Counted from the stretch's first letter, positions 19,458-30,600 are shown. The stretch: DNA of 33,408 bases from Chara braunii (GCA_003427395.1 BFEA01000075.1:1002365-1035772), one strand, 5' to 3'. Translations and numbers: made by a program. Notes: generated by a model from the sequence alone, not told the origin.

Positions 19458-19638
19458 CCTTCGTGCGATCCATTGAGATCATTCATAACAAGGCTGAGAG
19501 CTCCAAGTCCCGCGCACCTGGACAGTGGACACTGCGCCGCACGGGGACAGATTTTCAAACACAAGCACATCGGAGATTCCTACGTGACTGACATGAGAAG
19601 AAGAGAGGAAACCGAACTGGTAGCAGGCAGGTCACAAG
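18842..19638. other. No recognisable gene; poly(A) at 19420-19454
   Basis: AC-rich sequence continues after the SINE-B copy, suggesting that 18014-19222 was one unit before that insertion. The frame ending at 19222 (KKANEIALPKLIDALLSQDV) has no known motif. A 35-nt A-run follows. Confidence 0.5.
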
Positions 19639-19644
19639 CTCTAG

Positions 19645-19809
19645 GGCGTCGCCGCACGGGACACGAAACGAAAAACGAAACGAGTGCATCTTCCTGCAGA
19701 AAATGGCCAGGTTCATCGGTTGACTATAAATAGTAACGAGTGTATTTTGCCACCTTTCGTGGGCAGATGCGCTCGTTTCGTTTTCGTTTCGTGTGCCGTG
19801 CGGCGAGAC
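19645..19809. mobile_element. 165-bp inverted-repeat element with candidate CTCTAG duplication
   Basis: The left arm has GTCGCCGCACGG then ACACGAAACGAAAAACGAAA. The right arm reads back as CTCGCCGCACGG then ACACGAAACGAAAACGAAAC, giving about 45 bp of inverted repeat. CTCTAG occurs at 19639-19644 and 19810-19815. The loop holds CTATAAATAG. Superfamily unknown; the outermost bases of the arms match imperfectly. Confidence 0.65.
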
Positions 19810-20009
19810 CTCTAGTCCGGCTGTGGTGAATGTCTTGGGGTGCTTTCGTCTCTTGTTGCCGGCTCGGGTTGGTTCTGTTTTTTGTCGTTTTCTGCTCCGA
19901 GATTTCGTTTCCCCCCTGCATCGTTTCTTTCTTCTTTTTGGCGTTTTCTCGCTCGGGCCAGGAGCACGAATTGCAGCGCTTGTCGGAACCTCGAAAGCTG
20001 TTGCTCCTC

Positions 20010-20712
20010 ACAGGGGGGGGGAGGAGAAGGAGGAGGGGGAGGATGACGACCAGGAGGAGGAGAAGAAGGTGCTTGAGTGGACTCGGGAGGAAAAGGAGCA
20101 GGAGGAGGAGGAGGGCCCAGGGCTAGTACTGAACATTGAACATGTGGGCAAGTCGATTGTCAACATGTACGTGGACGGTTTTATGCACCAGATGCGACCG
20201 TTTTTCTTTTCTTCTCTTGCGCTGGGATCTTGTTAATGCTCTGTGGGGGAGGAGGAAGGATGACAAACAGGAGGAGGAGCGATAGGAGGAGGACGACGAA
20301 TGGGAGGAGGAGAGGGAGGAGGCGGTTATGGGGAACCGGGATGAAAAGGAGGAGGAGGAGCGGGAGGACGACGACGGCAAAAGGAGGAACAGCTGGAGGA
20401 GGAAGGGCAAGAGGAGGATGGAGGATGGCGGGCGGGAGGAGGAGGAGGAGCGAGGAGGGGGAGAATGAAGACCGGAAGGAAGAGAACCAGAGATGAAAGA
20501 GGAGGTGGAGGACAGCAAGCAGGAGAAGCAGGGAGACGGGGAGGGGGAGCAGCATGTTGTGGCGGAAGAGAGGCAACAGTAGGGGAAAGATGATGATGTG
20601 GTCAATGCGGAGGACCTGGGCGAGGAAGACAAGATGGGGGAGGAGGAGGAGGTGGGCCCAGAGCAGGGGATGCCAGGTCGAGGACAGGTGGAGAAGGCGG
20701 CATGAGGAGGAA
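20010..20712 (+). repeat. GGA-rich purine tract
   Basis: About 700 bp dominated by GGAGGA, GAGGAA and GACGAC units, with scattered GGGGG runs. Long open frames on both strands (Glu/Arg-rich on plus, Ser/Leu/Pro-rich on minus) arise from the composition. Mirror-repeat purine tracts can form triplexes. Confidence 0.85.
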
Positions 20713-20742
20713 GAGCAGGCGGCCGTGCCTGTTTTTTTTCCC

Positions 20743-20745
<3 letters not shown>

Positions 20746-20783
<38 letters not shown>
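20746..20783 (+). repeat. (GA)n microsatellite
   Basis: About 18 uninterrupted GA units at the end of the purine-rich region. Confidence 0.95.
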
Positions 20784-20786
<3 letters not shown>

Positions 20787-21254
20787 ACTGTGCACCCTCT
20801 CCTGTGTCGTGACACCTGCAGGGAGCCAGGGGCCAAATAAAAGCGCTCCCAAAAGGCAATTCAGAAGGACTGTTTTCCTTCTGTCCCGTTTTTCCTATTT
20901 CATAATTTCTTTGTGACGTAATAATTTGTCACTGTTCACAGTCCACAGGGTACTGTTCTCATCCCCTCTTTTCCCTTGGGTCTGGAAACGTACCTGCTTG
21001 GGATCGATGCAAAAATAGAAAGAAATTCATCCGACGAATGAGGCCCAGCAAACCAAACAAAACTGTTTGGTGAAGAGACAACGACAAAAAAACAAAAAGA
21101 AACCAAAAAAACACCACTTTTCAGGCCCCCATGATGAAAAGCGTCTACGCCACGTCCCCGCCATCACACACGTGTTCTGTTTGGCAGTGTTTGCTGTTTG
21201 TTCTACAGTAAATCCGCCTGCAAGTTCGTGAGATTGCACGGTTGCACCTGTGTT
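20784..21254. other. No recognisable gene
   Basis: Unassigned sequence with no supported coding region. Confidence 0.5.
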
Positions 21255-21757
21255 TTCATTTTCTTTTCTATCTTCTGTACAAGCATTCTGTTGGTTCCTT
21301 TGACAGTTACCTGGTCCAGTTACCTGGGGCTAGGTCCCACTTGCAACAACCTAAATTCCTGCAAGTGGGACCTAGCCCCAGGTAACTGGACCAGGTAACT
21401 GCCAAAGAAAATGAACTTCGAACCTAAATCGACGGACTTGGACCCGATGGTAACTGCCAAAGCCAAAGGTAACTGGACCCGGTAACTGCCAAAGGTAACT
21501 GGACCAGGTAACTGGACCAGGTAACTGGACCAGGTAACTGGATCAGTTACCGTCGGGTCCAAGTCCGTCGATTCAGGTTCGAAGTTCATTTTCTTTTCTA
21601 TCTTCGGTACTACGAGCCGAGTACCACACTTCGAACCTAAATCGAACCTAAATCGAACCTAAATCAACGAACCTAAATCGACGAACCTAAATGGGGAAGG
21701 TCCTTCCCCCTCTGCCGGTAGGTTCGAAGTGTGGTACTAGGTACTACGAGCCGAGCC
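21255..21757. repeat. Nested palindromes with a 13-bp tandem repeat
   Basis: Palindrome 1: 21304-21345 and 21360-21401 are perfect 42-bp inverted repeats with a 14-bp loop. Palindrome 2: 21407-21456 and 21544-21594 are long imperfect arms (GAAAATGAACTTCGAACC, GACGGACTTGGACCCGA) enclosing about six units of GGTAACTGGACCA. Palindrome 3: AGTACCACACTTCGAACCTA (21619) opposite its complement at 21719-21738, enclosing tandem CGAACCTAAAT units. A 21-bp segment, TTCATTTTCTTTTC plus TATCTTC, is repeated directly at 21255-21275 and 21585-21605, and GGTACTACGAGCCGAG at 21606 and 21741. No coding is evident. Confidence 0.9.
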
Positions 21758-22103
21758 CTCTGCACCATTGGAAAAGAGGTCCTAATGATTCCACCGGTTC
21801 CACCGTACACTCTCTGAGTTGAATTGCGTACGCTGTCGTACGCAGTGCGCGAGACACCTAAACAACAAAGACCATGTGCAGATGATGTGCCCACCCACAC
21901 ACACACTACCACATGACAGTAAGTTAAAGACGCATGGGTGCATTTATTGAATTTTATTCCCTTCCCTTTCATTTTGTGAGTGTTCTGACACACCTTCTTA
22001 AGCTGCATGACATCCCGCCAAATATGGTCTGCCTCTCCACACCTTGAGTACCTGTCCAACAATAACAAAATTTCAGCAACGGTAGAACACGTGTCAAACA
22101 GTG
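21758..22103. other. No recognisable gene
   Basis: Unassigned sequence with a CA-rich patch near 21893. No gene is supported. Confidence 0.5.
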
Positions 22104-22545
22104 GAGCGAAGTGTGCGTGGGCAGGCTGGGTACCAGTGGGGTCACACGTGCCGATTGGAGCAAAGTGCGCAAGGATTGCCAGGGCTGTGTGGGTGGTGCG
22201 TGCGTGTGGTGTCGTGGGCGTGGGCGGCGTGTGTCGGTTGGACACTACAGCCTTGCAGGGGTGGGGTGGATATCGCAATCGGTATGGTCCCCACTTTCGA
22301 ACACCGTGTCCTGGCTGTAGTGGTTAAGAGACTTGGCTCTTGAGGCCGAGGTCGCTGGCTCGAATCCGTGCTTGCACGGAAGAGGGCCTTGGCTTGGGCC
22401 CAGATGAAGAGATCTATAAATAGCTACACCAGATATCATCACTGAACTGACCGGCCCCCGAGGTAATTCAGAATAATTTTACTCTGTTCGTCTAATATTT
22501 ACATCCGGACTCGAACTTGTGTCTGTATTTCAACAGTGCATGGGT
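22104..22545 (+). mobile_element. tRNA-related SINE-A, copy 3 (most complete)
   Basis: It contains the leader shared with copies 1 and 2 (TGGACACTACAGCC, GGGGTGGATAT), A box TGGCTGTAGTGG (22312-22323), B box GGCTCGAATCC (22357-22367), then GGGCCTTGGCTTGGGCCCAG and GATCTATAA. It continues into the tail that also occurs at 517-627. It shows that the tRNA-like part is internal, preceded by about 200 bp of conserved leader, which is unusual for a tRNA-derived SINE. Confidence 0.75.
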
Positions 22546-22566
22546 GCAGGCTCATTGCTAGTCTAA

Positions 22567-22679
22567 GGGCATACTCAAGCCAGGCCCTCAAAACCAGAAA
22601 ACCACTCCTTTCACAAGGTCTTGATCTTGCCGTTGATTTTGCAATTTTGCGATTTTGAGGGCCTCGCGTGAGTATGCCC
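22567..22679. mobile_element. 113-bp MITE with TAA duplication
   Basis: The ends are GGGCATACTCAAGCCAGGCC and, as reverse complement, GGGCATACTCACGCGAGGCC, with the repeat continuing through CTCAAAA. TAA flanks both sides (22564-22566 and 22680-22682). It is very short, with a loop of about 58 bp. PIF/Harbinger-like by its duplication. Confidence 0.8.
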
Positions 22680-25003
22680 TAAGTTGGCAAACACATTTCT
22701 TTTTTTGGCAAACACATTTCTCATACAATGCATGCAAGAGGATATAGAACCCAAAACAGTGGGCCCCTCCCTGACAAAAAAAGAAAAGAAAAGAAAAGGA
22801 AAGAAAAGGAAAAATGATAATCAACAGGATAAAAGAAGATGATCAAGCAGCTGCAGCATGGAGAGGAAGGACACAGGTATGAATGACGGTGTCTACAGAC
22901 AGTCAGGGAAAGGAAAATCTAGTCCCCATTAATTATGATTGCGGGATTACATCTGCGCGGCACAAACAGTGTGTCATCATTGTGTTGCGTTCTGTGGCGG
23001 ACATGCTACGCAAGGATTTCTCTTTCACTTCCCCCCCCCCCCCCCCCCTGCCCCCCCTTCCCCTAAAAAAAGCCGGCTTTCAAGTTCGTAAATATTGCAC
23101 AAATCCCGTGCCACGTCCCACTTGCCCGAACTCTTTGTTTGTGGCCATTGATATCGGGAAAAAAATGATGGGGTGAAAATGAACAATCTGGATAAGTGGG
23201 ACCTCAGTCCTGTAGCAGTGGTTCAACTACGGCTATTGCAACACACAAGGTCGTATGCATGTAGTATTCATATATTCATTCATATTTTCATGCTGATCGT
23301 CAGCATAATGAGTCAGCATTTTGCAGTATACTGTAACGTATCTGACACACAATCAGAGTGAAGATTCAGATACGGTCGGCCAAAGAGAAGATGATCAAGC
23401 CAGCTTTTCTCTGCAGGGAAGTCCCTGAATATTGTTTTTCAACTTTTTCTCTTTTTTAAGTTTTTTTGTTTTTCCCCCCTGTCAATTTAGTCGAAGCGAA
23501 ATTGTGGCAGTCTTTGGAAGTGGGAACAGTGCACAGCTTTTCTTGGAATTTTTTTACGGTTTTACCGTTCTTTTTTTTTTTGCAAGGAACATGAGTATGG
23601 ACGAAGCACAGAAATCCAGAATGAAAAATCACACTGAAGTCCAAGTAGTCAAAGCCAGAGCAGATAGCACAATGGAACCGAGTAACAATCCAATTGAGAA
23701 TGATACAGAAGAATCGTGAGTCAATGTCCAAGCCCAACAGGGCAACACCAACAGCATAACCCAATGTAGCTCTCTCTTGTGAATGGCGCCAGGCGCCCTA
23801 TCTACTCTACAGACTAAGCCTACAACTACAGCAATGAAAGCAACCAGACAACTTGACTACCAGCGAGTGATGATGTCAACACCAATGCCGACCTCCACCT
23901 CCACCAGGTACGTGTCCTCTTCACCCACACTCTCCCTTGTTACCCACACAGCGCCCTTCACCTCCGAAGAACCACCTTCGCCTTCACCTCTTCTGCGCAC
24001 ACAGGCAGCCCGGCTATGGCCGCCAGTGCCTTGCGCCCACAGGCAGCGCCCTACCGCCTAGCGCATGCCTGTCTCTCACCTCCGCCTAGCGCAGCACAGC
24101 AGAGCAGCTGCTCGCATTCGCGCAGCGTGCCGGCAATGCCCGCATTGGCCAAAGATGCCTGCCCACTCGCCCTGCTTGCCTATATGCAAGTGCTGCGTGT
24201 GGGCAGCCTCCCTTCAGCCTGCGACTGGGCCCCAGTGGCTGAACCCAGCCCGATACAGTTGAGGCCCGGGGCAATGCAGTTGCGCCTCTTTCATCAAGGC
24301 CTGTGGCCAGATTCAGATAGTGGGCCGATTTCCCTTTGGCATTTTCGGCCTCTATACCCAACATGCATTGTCGGCCTCACGTTCAAGTGCCCAGGGCCTA
24401 ACTAACTCAGAGGCCCTGGGATCTCCACATTTGAAGAGATTCGAGACTCGGTGCACTCCAACCAACTGGCGTGCTGCAACTGTATGGACCCCGACTTCAG
24501 GAAATGTTTGCACAGAGGGCTCTTGTTGATTTGCTGGCCCGCCTTCACTTAGGGAGGGCACTAGGCTTGCTGGGGCCTTAGCCCAGAACATGTACATCAT
24601 GGCAAGGCCCCTTCTTGAGGGCTCAATCCTCACATTTTACTGCTCCTCTTGATGGAGGGTCCAAACTTGTGATCTATCGGTCACTGCCTGCTAGATGTGT
24701 ATCTTCTTCTTCTTCTTCTTCTTCTTTTTCCTAAGCGATATTCTTGTTGCAATATACCTCACGCTACCTACCTACCTACCCAGGCTACCCAAGCTCACTT
24801 AGACTAGGGGGGGGGTGAACCTACTACCAGTAGCATGGGCTGAACCTATCCCCTCAGGGTTGAGCCTATAACCCCTAGCCAGGGATGGAAGGGAAGAAGG
24901 CAAAGCCCCTACCTATCGAGACCAACCAGCGGGGGGTGCAAGCCAACTATCTCAGCTGGTGTACCCAAAGTGCACCACAGAACCCGAAGCGCGCCATAGA
25001 GGG
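22680..25003. other. No recognisable gene; poly(C), (TTC)n and CTAC repeats
   Basis: Simple repeats: poly(C) 23031-23048, (TTC)n 24706-24727, CTAC units near 24768-24781. A frame broken by stops, 23573-24061 (AQKSRMKNHTEV, then TPMPTSTSTRYVSS), and a 129-codon Ala/Pro/Leu-rich frame at 24016-24405 match no family I know. Confidence 0.5.
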
Positions 25004-25075
25004 GCTGGCAGGAATCGAACCCACGACCTCCTGAATGGCACTTGCGTGCTCTATCAACTGAGCTAGGCCTGTCCA
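25004..25075 (-). mobile_element. tRNA-like SINE-C fragment (not a functional tRNA)
   Basis: On the minus strand an A box, TAGCTCAGTTGATAGAGC (25048-25065), and a B box, GGTTCGATTCC (25011-25021), are well preserved. The D-arm and T-arm fold, but the anticodon arm does not: CGCAA cannot pair with TCAGG, and GCACGCAAGTGC forms its own hairpin. The acceptor arms do not match either. GGCATTCAGGAGG-like sequence plus a downstream GGCGCGCTT is shared with 10820-10880, which supports a SINE family. Confidence 0.7.
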
Positions 25076-25663
25076 GTGTGTATCGTACAGCCCCGGGAGT
25101 CGACATCTTGATTGATCAGTTATGAATTGTGTCAGGTTTGTAATCCCGTTCGGTGGACAGCCAGGTATTAATGCCCTCACCGTGACTGCAAAAAACAGGT
25201 GCTCCACAACATTTATTTCCTCTGGGCTATATCATCTTTAGTGAGGCGCATAATTATGTTCTGACCCTACTGGACTTTTTTTTTTGGATAATGAATATTC
25301 TATTAATAATCCCTGGGCATCCCCTGGAGTCACAACCCCCGGAATATTTGGTCCTGCTTTGCCTTGACTACGGTTCGTTCGCCATGTGTATTGGGACTAT
25401 TGTTGTATCATATCATCAAATTGTAAACAATTGTCTTCTTACCTTGCCTTTGCCTTTCCTTTCAAATAATAGAAGTCGCGTTCAAGTCGGTGCAAAAAGT
25501 CAGGGCCTCCAGAGTCCAGTCTGTGTGCAGGCTGACCCAAGGTTTTTCTTTTCTTTTCTCTTCTTTTTTTGGGCTCCTTGGGAATGCTCATCCTTCCTTG
25601 GTTCTGTCAGCAGAATCATCATTGTAAGTTTGAACTGACATTTCGATGATTTCGTTAAAATTG

Positions 25664-25695
<32 letters not shown>

Positions 25696-26127
25696 CGCAT
25701 GGCCCTGATTTGGGCCAAATTCCAAACTTTCCGTGAATGAGCATGTTACATCCTGGGGACAACTTATGTTCAGCATACAGCGTGGACGCCGTAGCGTACA
25801 TTCATTTTAGATGTTCTCAAGACAGTCTCTTGGATGTATCTAGTCACTTTTACGTCCACATGAGCATATGCTCATTTGAGGACGATGAAACCACAATACC
25901 CTTCCATGGTAAGATGGTACATCATGTGGCGCCTCACAGGATGAAAAAATGTCCCAAAAATGGTTGAACAAAAAAAAATGAAGCTCAATTTCGGCACATG
26001 AAAAAAAGAGCTCAAATTTAGCGAAACGTCATGTATTGGGTCCATTGTCAGGTGATGGCAGAATTATCCCACGTGGTAATTTGCAGCTTTTCAGAATTTG
26101 TTTTCCTTTCCCCTCTGCAAGACAGGT
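25076..26127. other. No recognisable gene; poly(T) at 25667-25695
   Basis: Short frames only. A 29-nt T-run indicates a possible minus-strand retroinsertion tail, but no flanking duplication is clear. Confidence 0.5.
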
Positions 26128-26178
26128 GAGAGGAGTGTATGCTCTTACCATCACCCCACTAGCTGTTGACGCAGGTGG

Positions 26179-26217
<39 letters not shown>
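26128..26217 (+). mobile_element. SINE-B 3' half with poly(A)
   Basis: GAGGAGTGTATGCTCTTACC and ATCACCCCACTAGCTGTTG match the second half of SINE-B (13769-13805). A 34-nt A-run follows (26184-26217). 5'-truncated copy. Confidence 0.6.
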
Positions 26218-26220
<3 letters not shown>

Positions 26221-26756
26221 AAATTTATTTTTCAAGGTTTTCTAATACATTCTACCACTACAGCCACCCAATGCCCACTTGTTTCCACCACCAGGCATAA
26301 CAGAATGAAGCTTTCATAATATAATATCCGATTTCGAAACTGGGAAATTCCGCTAACTCGCCTCGATCGACACCAGAGAAAGAGGTAGGCTAGCCAAGCT
26401 ATATATACGTTGGATAGGAGGAAAAGGATTCTCTAATAAGCCCCACTTAATTGGAGACTTAGGATTTATCATTTATGTAATACTTGTACATTGAAATATG
26501 AGCAGAATGTATTTAAAGTTTTTTTAAACGTTCAAACGGATTACTGTGGGGCAAAATTCCTTGGACTAGTCGAGAGTTTGCACAGGCACACGAGGGCCTG
26601 ATGAGGCTGATTCTTAAAAGACCAAGAAGTTGAAAAAAAAGCTGGGAGATCGATGGTATCAATGGTTATCTGTTGGCTTGTCTGTAAAGGAGTCAACAGA
26701 CAAAATTGATTAACGATTACAATTTTTCACCAACATTCACGAACAATGATACCACC
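26218..26756. other. No recognisable gene
   Basis: AT-rich unassigned sequence without a supported frame. Confidence 0.5.
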
Positions 26757-26928
26757 TTTTTTTCTCTAACCCTTTTTTTTTTCTTTTTTTCTTTTTTTTC
26801 CCCTCTCTCTTTAACATCCACATCCGCTGGTGGGGGTGGTGATACGAGCACTCATCCCTACCAACCTTGCAGATGACTCCAATCTATTGGCGGGGATAAC
26901 ACCTGCTGGAAAACGTGTCCAGCGTCCC
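26757..26928 (-). mobile_element. SINE-B copy 6 (minus strand)
   Basis: The reverse complement reads GGGACGCTGGACACGTTTTC, CAGCAGGTGTTATCCCCGCC, AATAGATTGGAG, then GATGAGTGCTCGTATCACC and CACCCCCACCAGC, ending in an A-rich tail. Full-length and the best minus-strand copy. Confidence 0.75.
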
Positions 26929-28844
26929 TGATAACTTATTATGAGACCAGCAGCAGTTGCCAAGCTCTGTGACTGGCAGAAAGAAAGGGAAGACTGACAA
27001 GGGGACAAAAAACACAAGGTTGTGACAGACTGTTGCATTAGACTTTCAGTGAATCAGTGGACCAGCATTCAATGAACGTGCGGTTACACAGACTTGGGGT
27101 CCATGGGTCTTGGGCGTCTGCTTGCATGCATGAGTGTGCTGATGCCGTCTGTTCCCAGACTAACTGTTGATCCCCGCACTCAGAGCACCTGTGAGATTGT
27201 CAGCGGCCTTTTTCGCTTCGCTCCTGTGCACAAGTGCCTTGTGTCAACTTCTCCGCTCACCTGGGCTTGTGAGCCGGGCGACCAGGGACATTGGGCGTGA
27301 GGACGTGATCACGTGGTCGATCCACCCGACCTCTCTGCGTCCCAGCCACCGCGGTTTTGACAACGTGACAAATTTGGTTCAGAATGCCGTGAGCATCTGC
27401 TTGCTCTTGATATAGGGAGTGGGTGGTGTAGGACGAGTCACGACTTGTGGAGTCGAGGTTTGCTGCTTTGAACGTGAGCGCGGGAAACTGCCCATCCTCG
27501 AACCTTACATCGATCCCCCATAGCGACCTTCCTCTCTTCCCCGTCGCAGATGAGGACAATCCTTATTGTGATGCGGATGAACGAAGGGCGCTATTGCGAA
27601 CCGATCGGGTTCACTTTTATAACCCGTCTAAGGCATGCCATATAGGGGAAACATGGCTTGTTCTGACGGATCAATTTTCCTCCCCATTCTGATTTTGCCT
27701 TACACGGACTTGACGGTGCTTCCATGGTCTGCGGCCCACGCCACGTGGAAGCCTCAGTTTAACTGCCCTTGTTGTCGGCTGGGAAACTCGTGCTTTTGGC
27801 GGAGGCTAGTACTGGTTCCCGGATCTCTCCCGCAATGTGGAAGCTCTCCCCTCGAACTTCCGGACCTGGGTACCTCTGCCCCCACCCCGTCAGATGATGA
27901 GGGATCGAGGGGATCAGACGGGCTCCGTGGATCTGACTCGGATGCCTAGAGTATCCCGTGTCTCCTTAGCCCCCCCAAAAGGGGCGGCGTGAACTTAACG
28001 GAAAAGAAGCGATAGATTCAATGTCTTTTTGTATAGACTTTGACGGTTACATCTTGTGTCAAATGGGTTTATGTCCATGCCCCGCCCTTCTACGCTTTTC
28101 TAACTTGTGGAGTTTTACCGTGGTCCCTGCCGGCTACAGTTTCCGAAACGCCCCTGGGAACTGAGGCGAGAACCCCAGTTTCGGCTTGGCGGTTCAACCC
28201 CCACCCAAAATCCTCGGCCACTCCCCCAAATTTTCTGATCGGCATTCCTAGGGGTACGGGATGCCGTGCGTGGTGTGAGGTGTCGTATCACGACACTCGA
28301 CATAATATTCTCCTGAAGGTAACTCGCTTACTGCGTGCTGCTGCTGCCTCCTTTCCAACATCTGCTCATAAAGAGCCTGTAAATGCAGTTTTGCTTCTTC
28401 GCTAGTTGCCTCCACCATGAGACGTCATTATTCAGCATTCATTTGCGCCATGGTGTACTTGCTGGTGGAACTGGAATTCTCACTAGCAGCAGATCAGTCA
28501 GAGGTGCAAATTGGAAAAAGATTCAATCAGCCCTCATGAGGGACACTGTCCTCTCTCTCTTTCGGATAAACACTCCTCTTACAGGTTCTCAACCACTCAA
28601 GATGGGCTCTCTCTTTCGCTCTACTTTCTATCTCTTTCAGTTGCGCATGTGTAACGTGCATTAGGATAATTTAGATGAAGGAACAAAATAAAAAGCACAA
28701 GAAGAGAAGGAAAAAAAAACTAGCCGGAGCGACAATTGATTTGTAATAGAGAGTAATAATGCACAACATTTCCAAAAACAAAAACAAAAACAAAGGCACA
28801 ATTGAAAGAGGTTTGATTTAACTAACGGTCTTGTCTGATCACAC
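26929..28844. other. No recognisable gene
   Basis: This is the longest stretch not explained by repeats. Frames at 27447-27692 (CDADERRALLRTDRVHFYNP) and 27635-27949 (CPCCRLGN near the middle, acidic Ser/Asp/Gly end SDDEGSRGSDGLRGSDSDA) overlap in different frames. Neither matches a family I know, and no splice structure is convincing. Confidence 0.45.
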
Positions 28845-29129
28845 ATGAGATCGGCCTACCATCCTCTGAGCCCCATCCCAGAACTTCCCCTAGATCCGGA
28901 ATGGGTATGGCAAACCAGTAAGAGAGGAAAACCAAAGCCACAGGTGGATGTGGCAGCAATTCTACATGACAGGTGGGCTAGGCATCGAAGTTTTAATGTT
29001 CAGCTGATCCAACACATGAGAATTTTTTTCCCAACAATCTTAAACAAAGGCCAGCCAAATTTGCTTCCGTCCACTGGCAGATAATTCATCGGTGTTGGCC
29101 CACTAACAACTGGCTCATTGATCACTCAT
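28845..29129 (+). pseudogene. Second LINE C-terminal fragment
   Basis: ILHDRWARH (about 28955) and, after a frameshift, HWQIIHRCWPTNNWLIDH (about 29072-29125) parallel VIIERWARH and QWQIAHSCLPTNDWLVDH of the LINE at 6822-7514. The fragment ends abruptly at 29129, where SINE-B sequence begins. It is a diverged, truncated member of the same LINE family. Confidence 0.75.
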
Positions 29130-29190
29130 GTAGCTCCCCACTAATAGATTGGATCCACCCCTGAGATCGATAGGAGTGCATGCTGGATTG
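29130..29190 (+). mobile_element. SINE-B fragment joined to the LINE fragment
   Basis: TGTAGCTCCCCACTAATAGA then TTGGATCCACC and GATAGGAGTGCATGCT match 13728-13772. Both the 5' head and the poly(A) tail are missing. The junction with LINE sequence is immediate. Confidence 0.7.
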
Positions 29191-29299
29191 CCGAAGATGA
29201 TCCTTCAACGTCGACAGAAGTGCAAGTGCTGGCGCGTGCGATGGCAGGTACGGATGTGCGTGCACTAGCGCGAGCTCTGTGGAGCGAGCGCGGGCGGCG

Positions 29300-30160
29300 G
29301 GTGCATGTGCCCAAGGTCTAACATATGCAGGTAGCAGTTTCTGTGAGTTTCCTTTTTCATGGGTGAATTTGTTTGAACTTACCCACACAAAATCTCCTCC
29401 TCCAAATGACACAAGTCTACGACTCTACGGCAGTAGTTTCCAGACTCAATCATTCTTTGCTGTTCATGGGCTATCTTCTCTGTGACCCTGCACATGTCAG
29501 CCTCATACACTGCCGTAGATTCTCTGGTCCCACCTGGAGGCTTCTGAATATGATGAGGATCCAATGAGTCTATAGGTCTTCGGGGTTGCCGACCCTTATG
29601 CAACTCATTAGGTGTCTTACCTGTAGTACTGTCAATTTTTTTTATTTTTTATTTTTTATTTTTTTTTTAGCACTGTGAATTGAATTGTTGTAAGCACAAC
29701 TTATTTTGGGAAGCTGCTCATCCTAGCCAATCTGATTAGGTCTAATATACATTCAAAGAGTCTGCTGCAAAATCTTATGATTTGCGCAGTTTGTTGACCA
29801 TTAGTCTCAGGGTGTCTCTTCGAAGACATGGTTAACCGTCTTCCCCCGAACATAACCCACCTTAAAAATGAATCTATACAAGCTATATTTCCGGCCAGAT
29901 ACAGCCAAAATAAGGGTGCGTTGTGTTCGGCGGAAGACGGTAGTGTCATGCAGTTTCTGCAATTCCTGCCAGTGCTTTTTGGTGAATTTGACATCTCTAT
30001 CATTTTAACTACAACACAAGGATGCCCATACTTGCACACCCAGTTCATGAAAATAACTTAACAATAAGGTGGCAATAACTAACCGACTTCTAGCTTCTGC
30101 AAGAGGAGGTATGAACTTTGCATATTTACTGAATCTATCAGTGATGGTCAGGACCTGCAT
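29300..30160 (-). pseudogene. Ty3/gypsy integrase remnant
   Basis: Integrase inserts the cDNA copy into chromosomes. Reading leftward: LTITDRFSKYAKFIPP (about 30150-30105) holds the first catalytic Asp. NDRDVKFTKKHWQELQKLHD (about 30003-29944) is the second Asp block (usually SDRD). KRHPETNGQ (about 29815-29785) matches the HPQTDGQTE block, with the usual Glu changed. AYNNSIHSA and STTGKTPNELHKG follow, split by the poly(A) footprint, and GDFVWVSSNKF (about 29412-29360) is the GDLVWV C-terminal motif. About 100 bp between the second Asp and HPETNGQ do not align well. Several frame changes make it dead. Confidence 0.82.
29624..29679 (-). mobile_element. Poly(A)-only insertion inside the gypsy integrase
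   Basis: TAGTACTGTCAA (29624-29635) and TAGCACTGTGAA (29668-29679) match at 10 of 12 positions and flank 32 bp of almost pure T. Removing the insert and one repeat restores the integrase frame between NSIHSA and TGKTPNE. The target-side evidence makes this the best supported of the poly(A) footprints. Confidence 0.7.
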
Positions 30161-30600
30161 CAGGCTGCATGTCCCCATTTTTTCTTTTGACCCAAGTGTC
30201 CATGAGGTGCAAGAAACTTGAGACTCGCTAGCGACGCTAGGTCTTGTTCCTCTGACGGATAGGACAACTCCTCACATACTATATTACTATATGTAGTCAT
30301 ATTTCATACTTTCTCAAATACACATAAAAACAAACTTGCAAAATGTTTTCTTTCATCCAAAATGTCATTCTATACATCGTGGCATTCTCTGAATAATCAC
30401 GTACTCGACAAAAGGCACACACAGGCGTTCATGTCCTTTTCGGTGAGAAGAATAACAAGTATTAACAACCAATTAGTCATCCTACAACCAAGGACTAGAC
30501 CAGGATCAAACTTATGAATTTTTTTGTACAATCTTGGACATGGCAAGATTATTCACATAATTAGCTGCAATTTTCTCTCTGAACTTCTTACCAATGTCGA

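Noticed and set aside
20123-20836. Long Ser/Leu-rich protein-coding frame on the minus strand
   Set aside because: It is a by-product of the GGA-rich purine tract and (GA)n; there are no motifs and frames are open on both strands.
24016-24405. 129-codon Ala/Pro/Leu-rich gene
   Set aside because: Compositionally biased, opposed by an open frame on the other strand, and no domain recognised.
25004-25075. A tRNA gene on the minus strand
   Set aside because: The A and B boxes are good, but the anticodon and acceptor stems do not pair and the sequence recurs at 10820 as a repeat.
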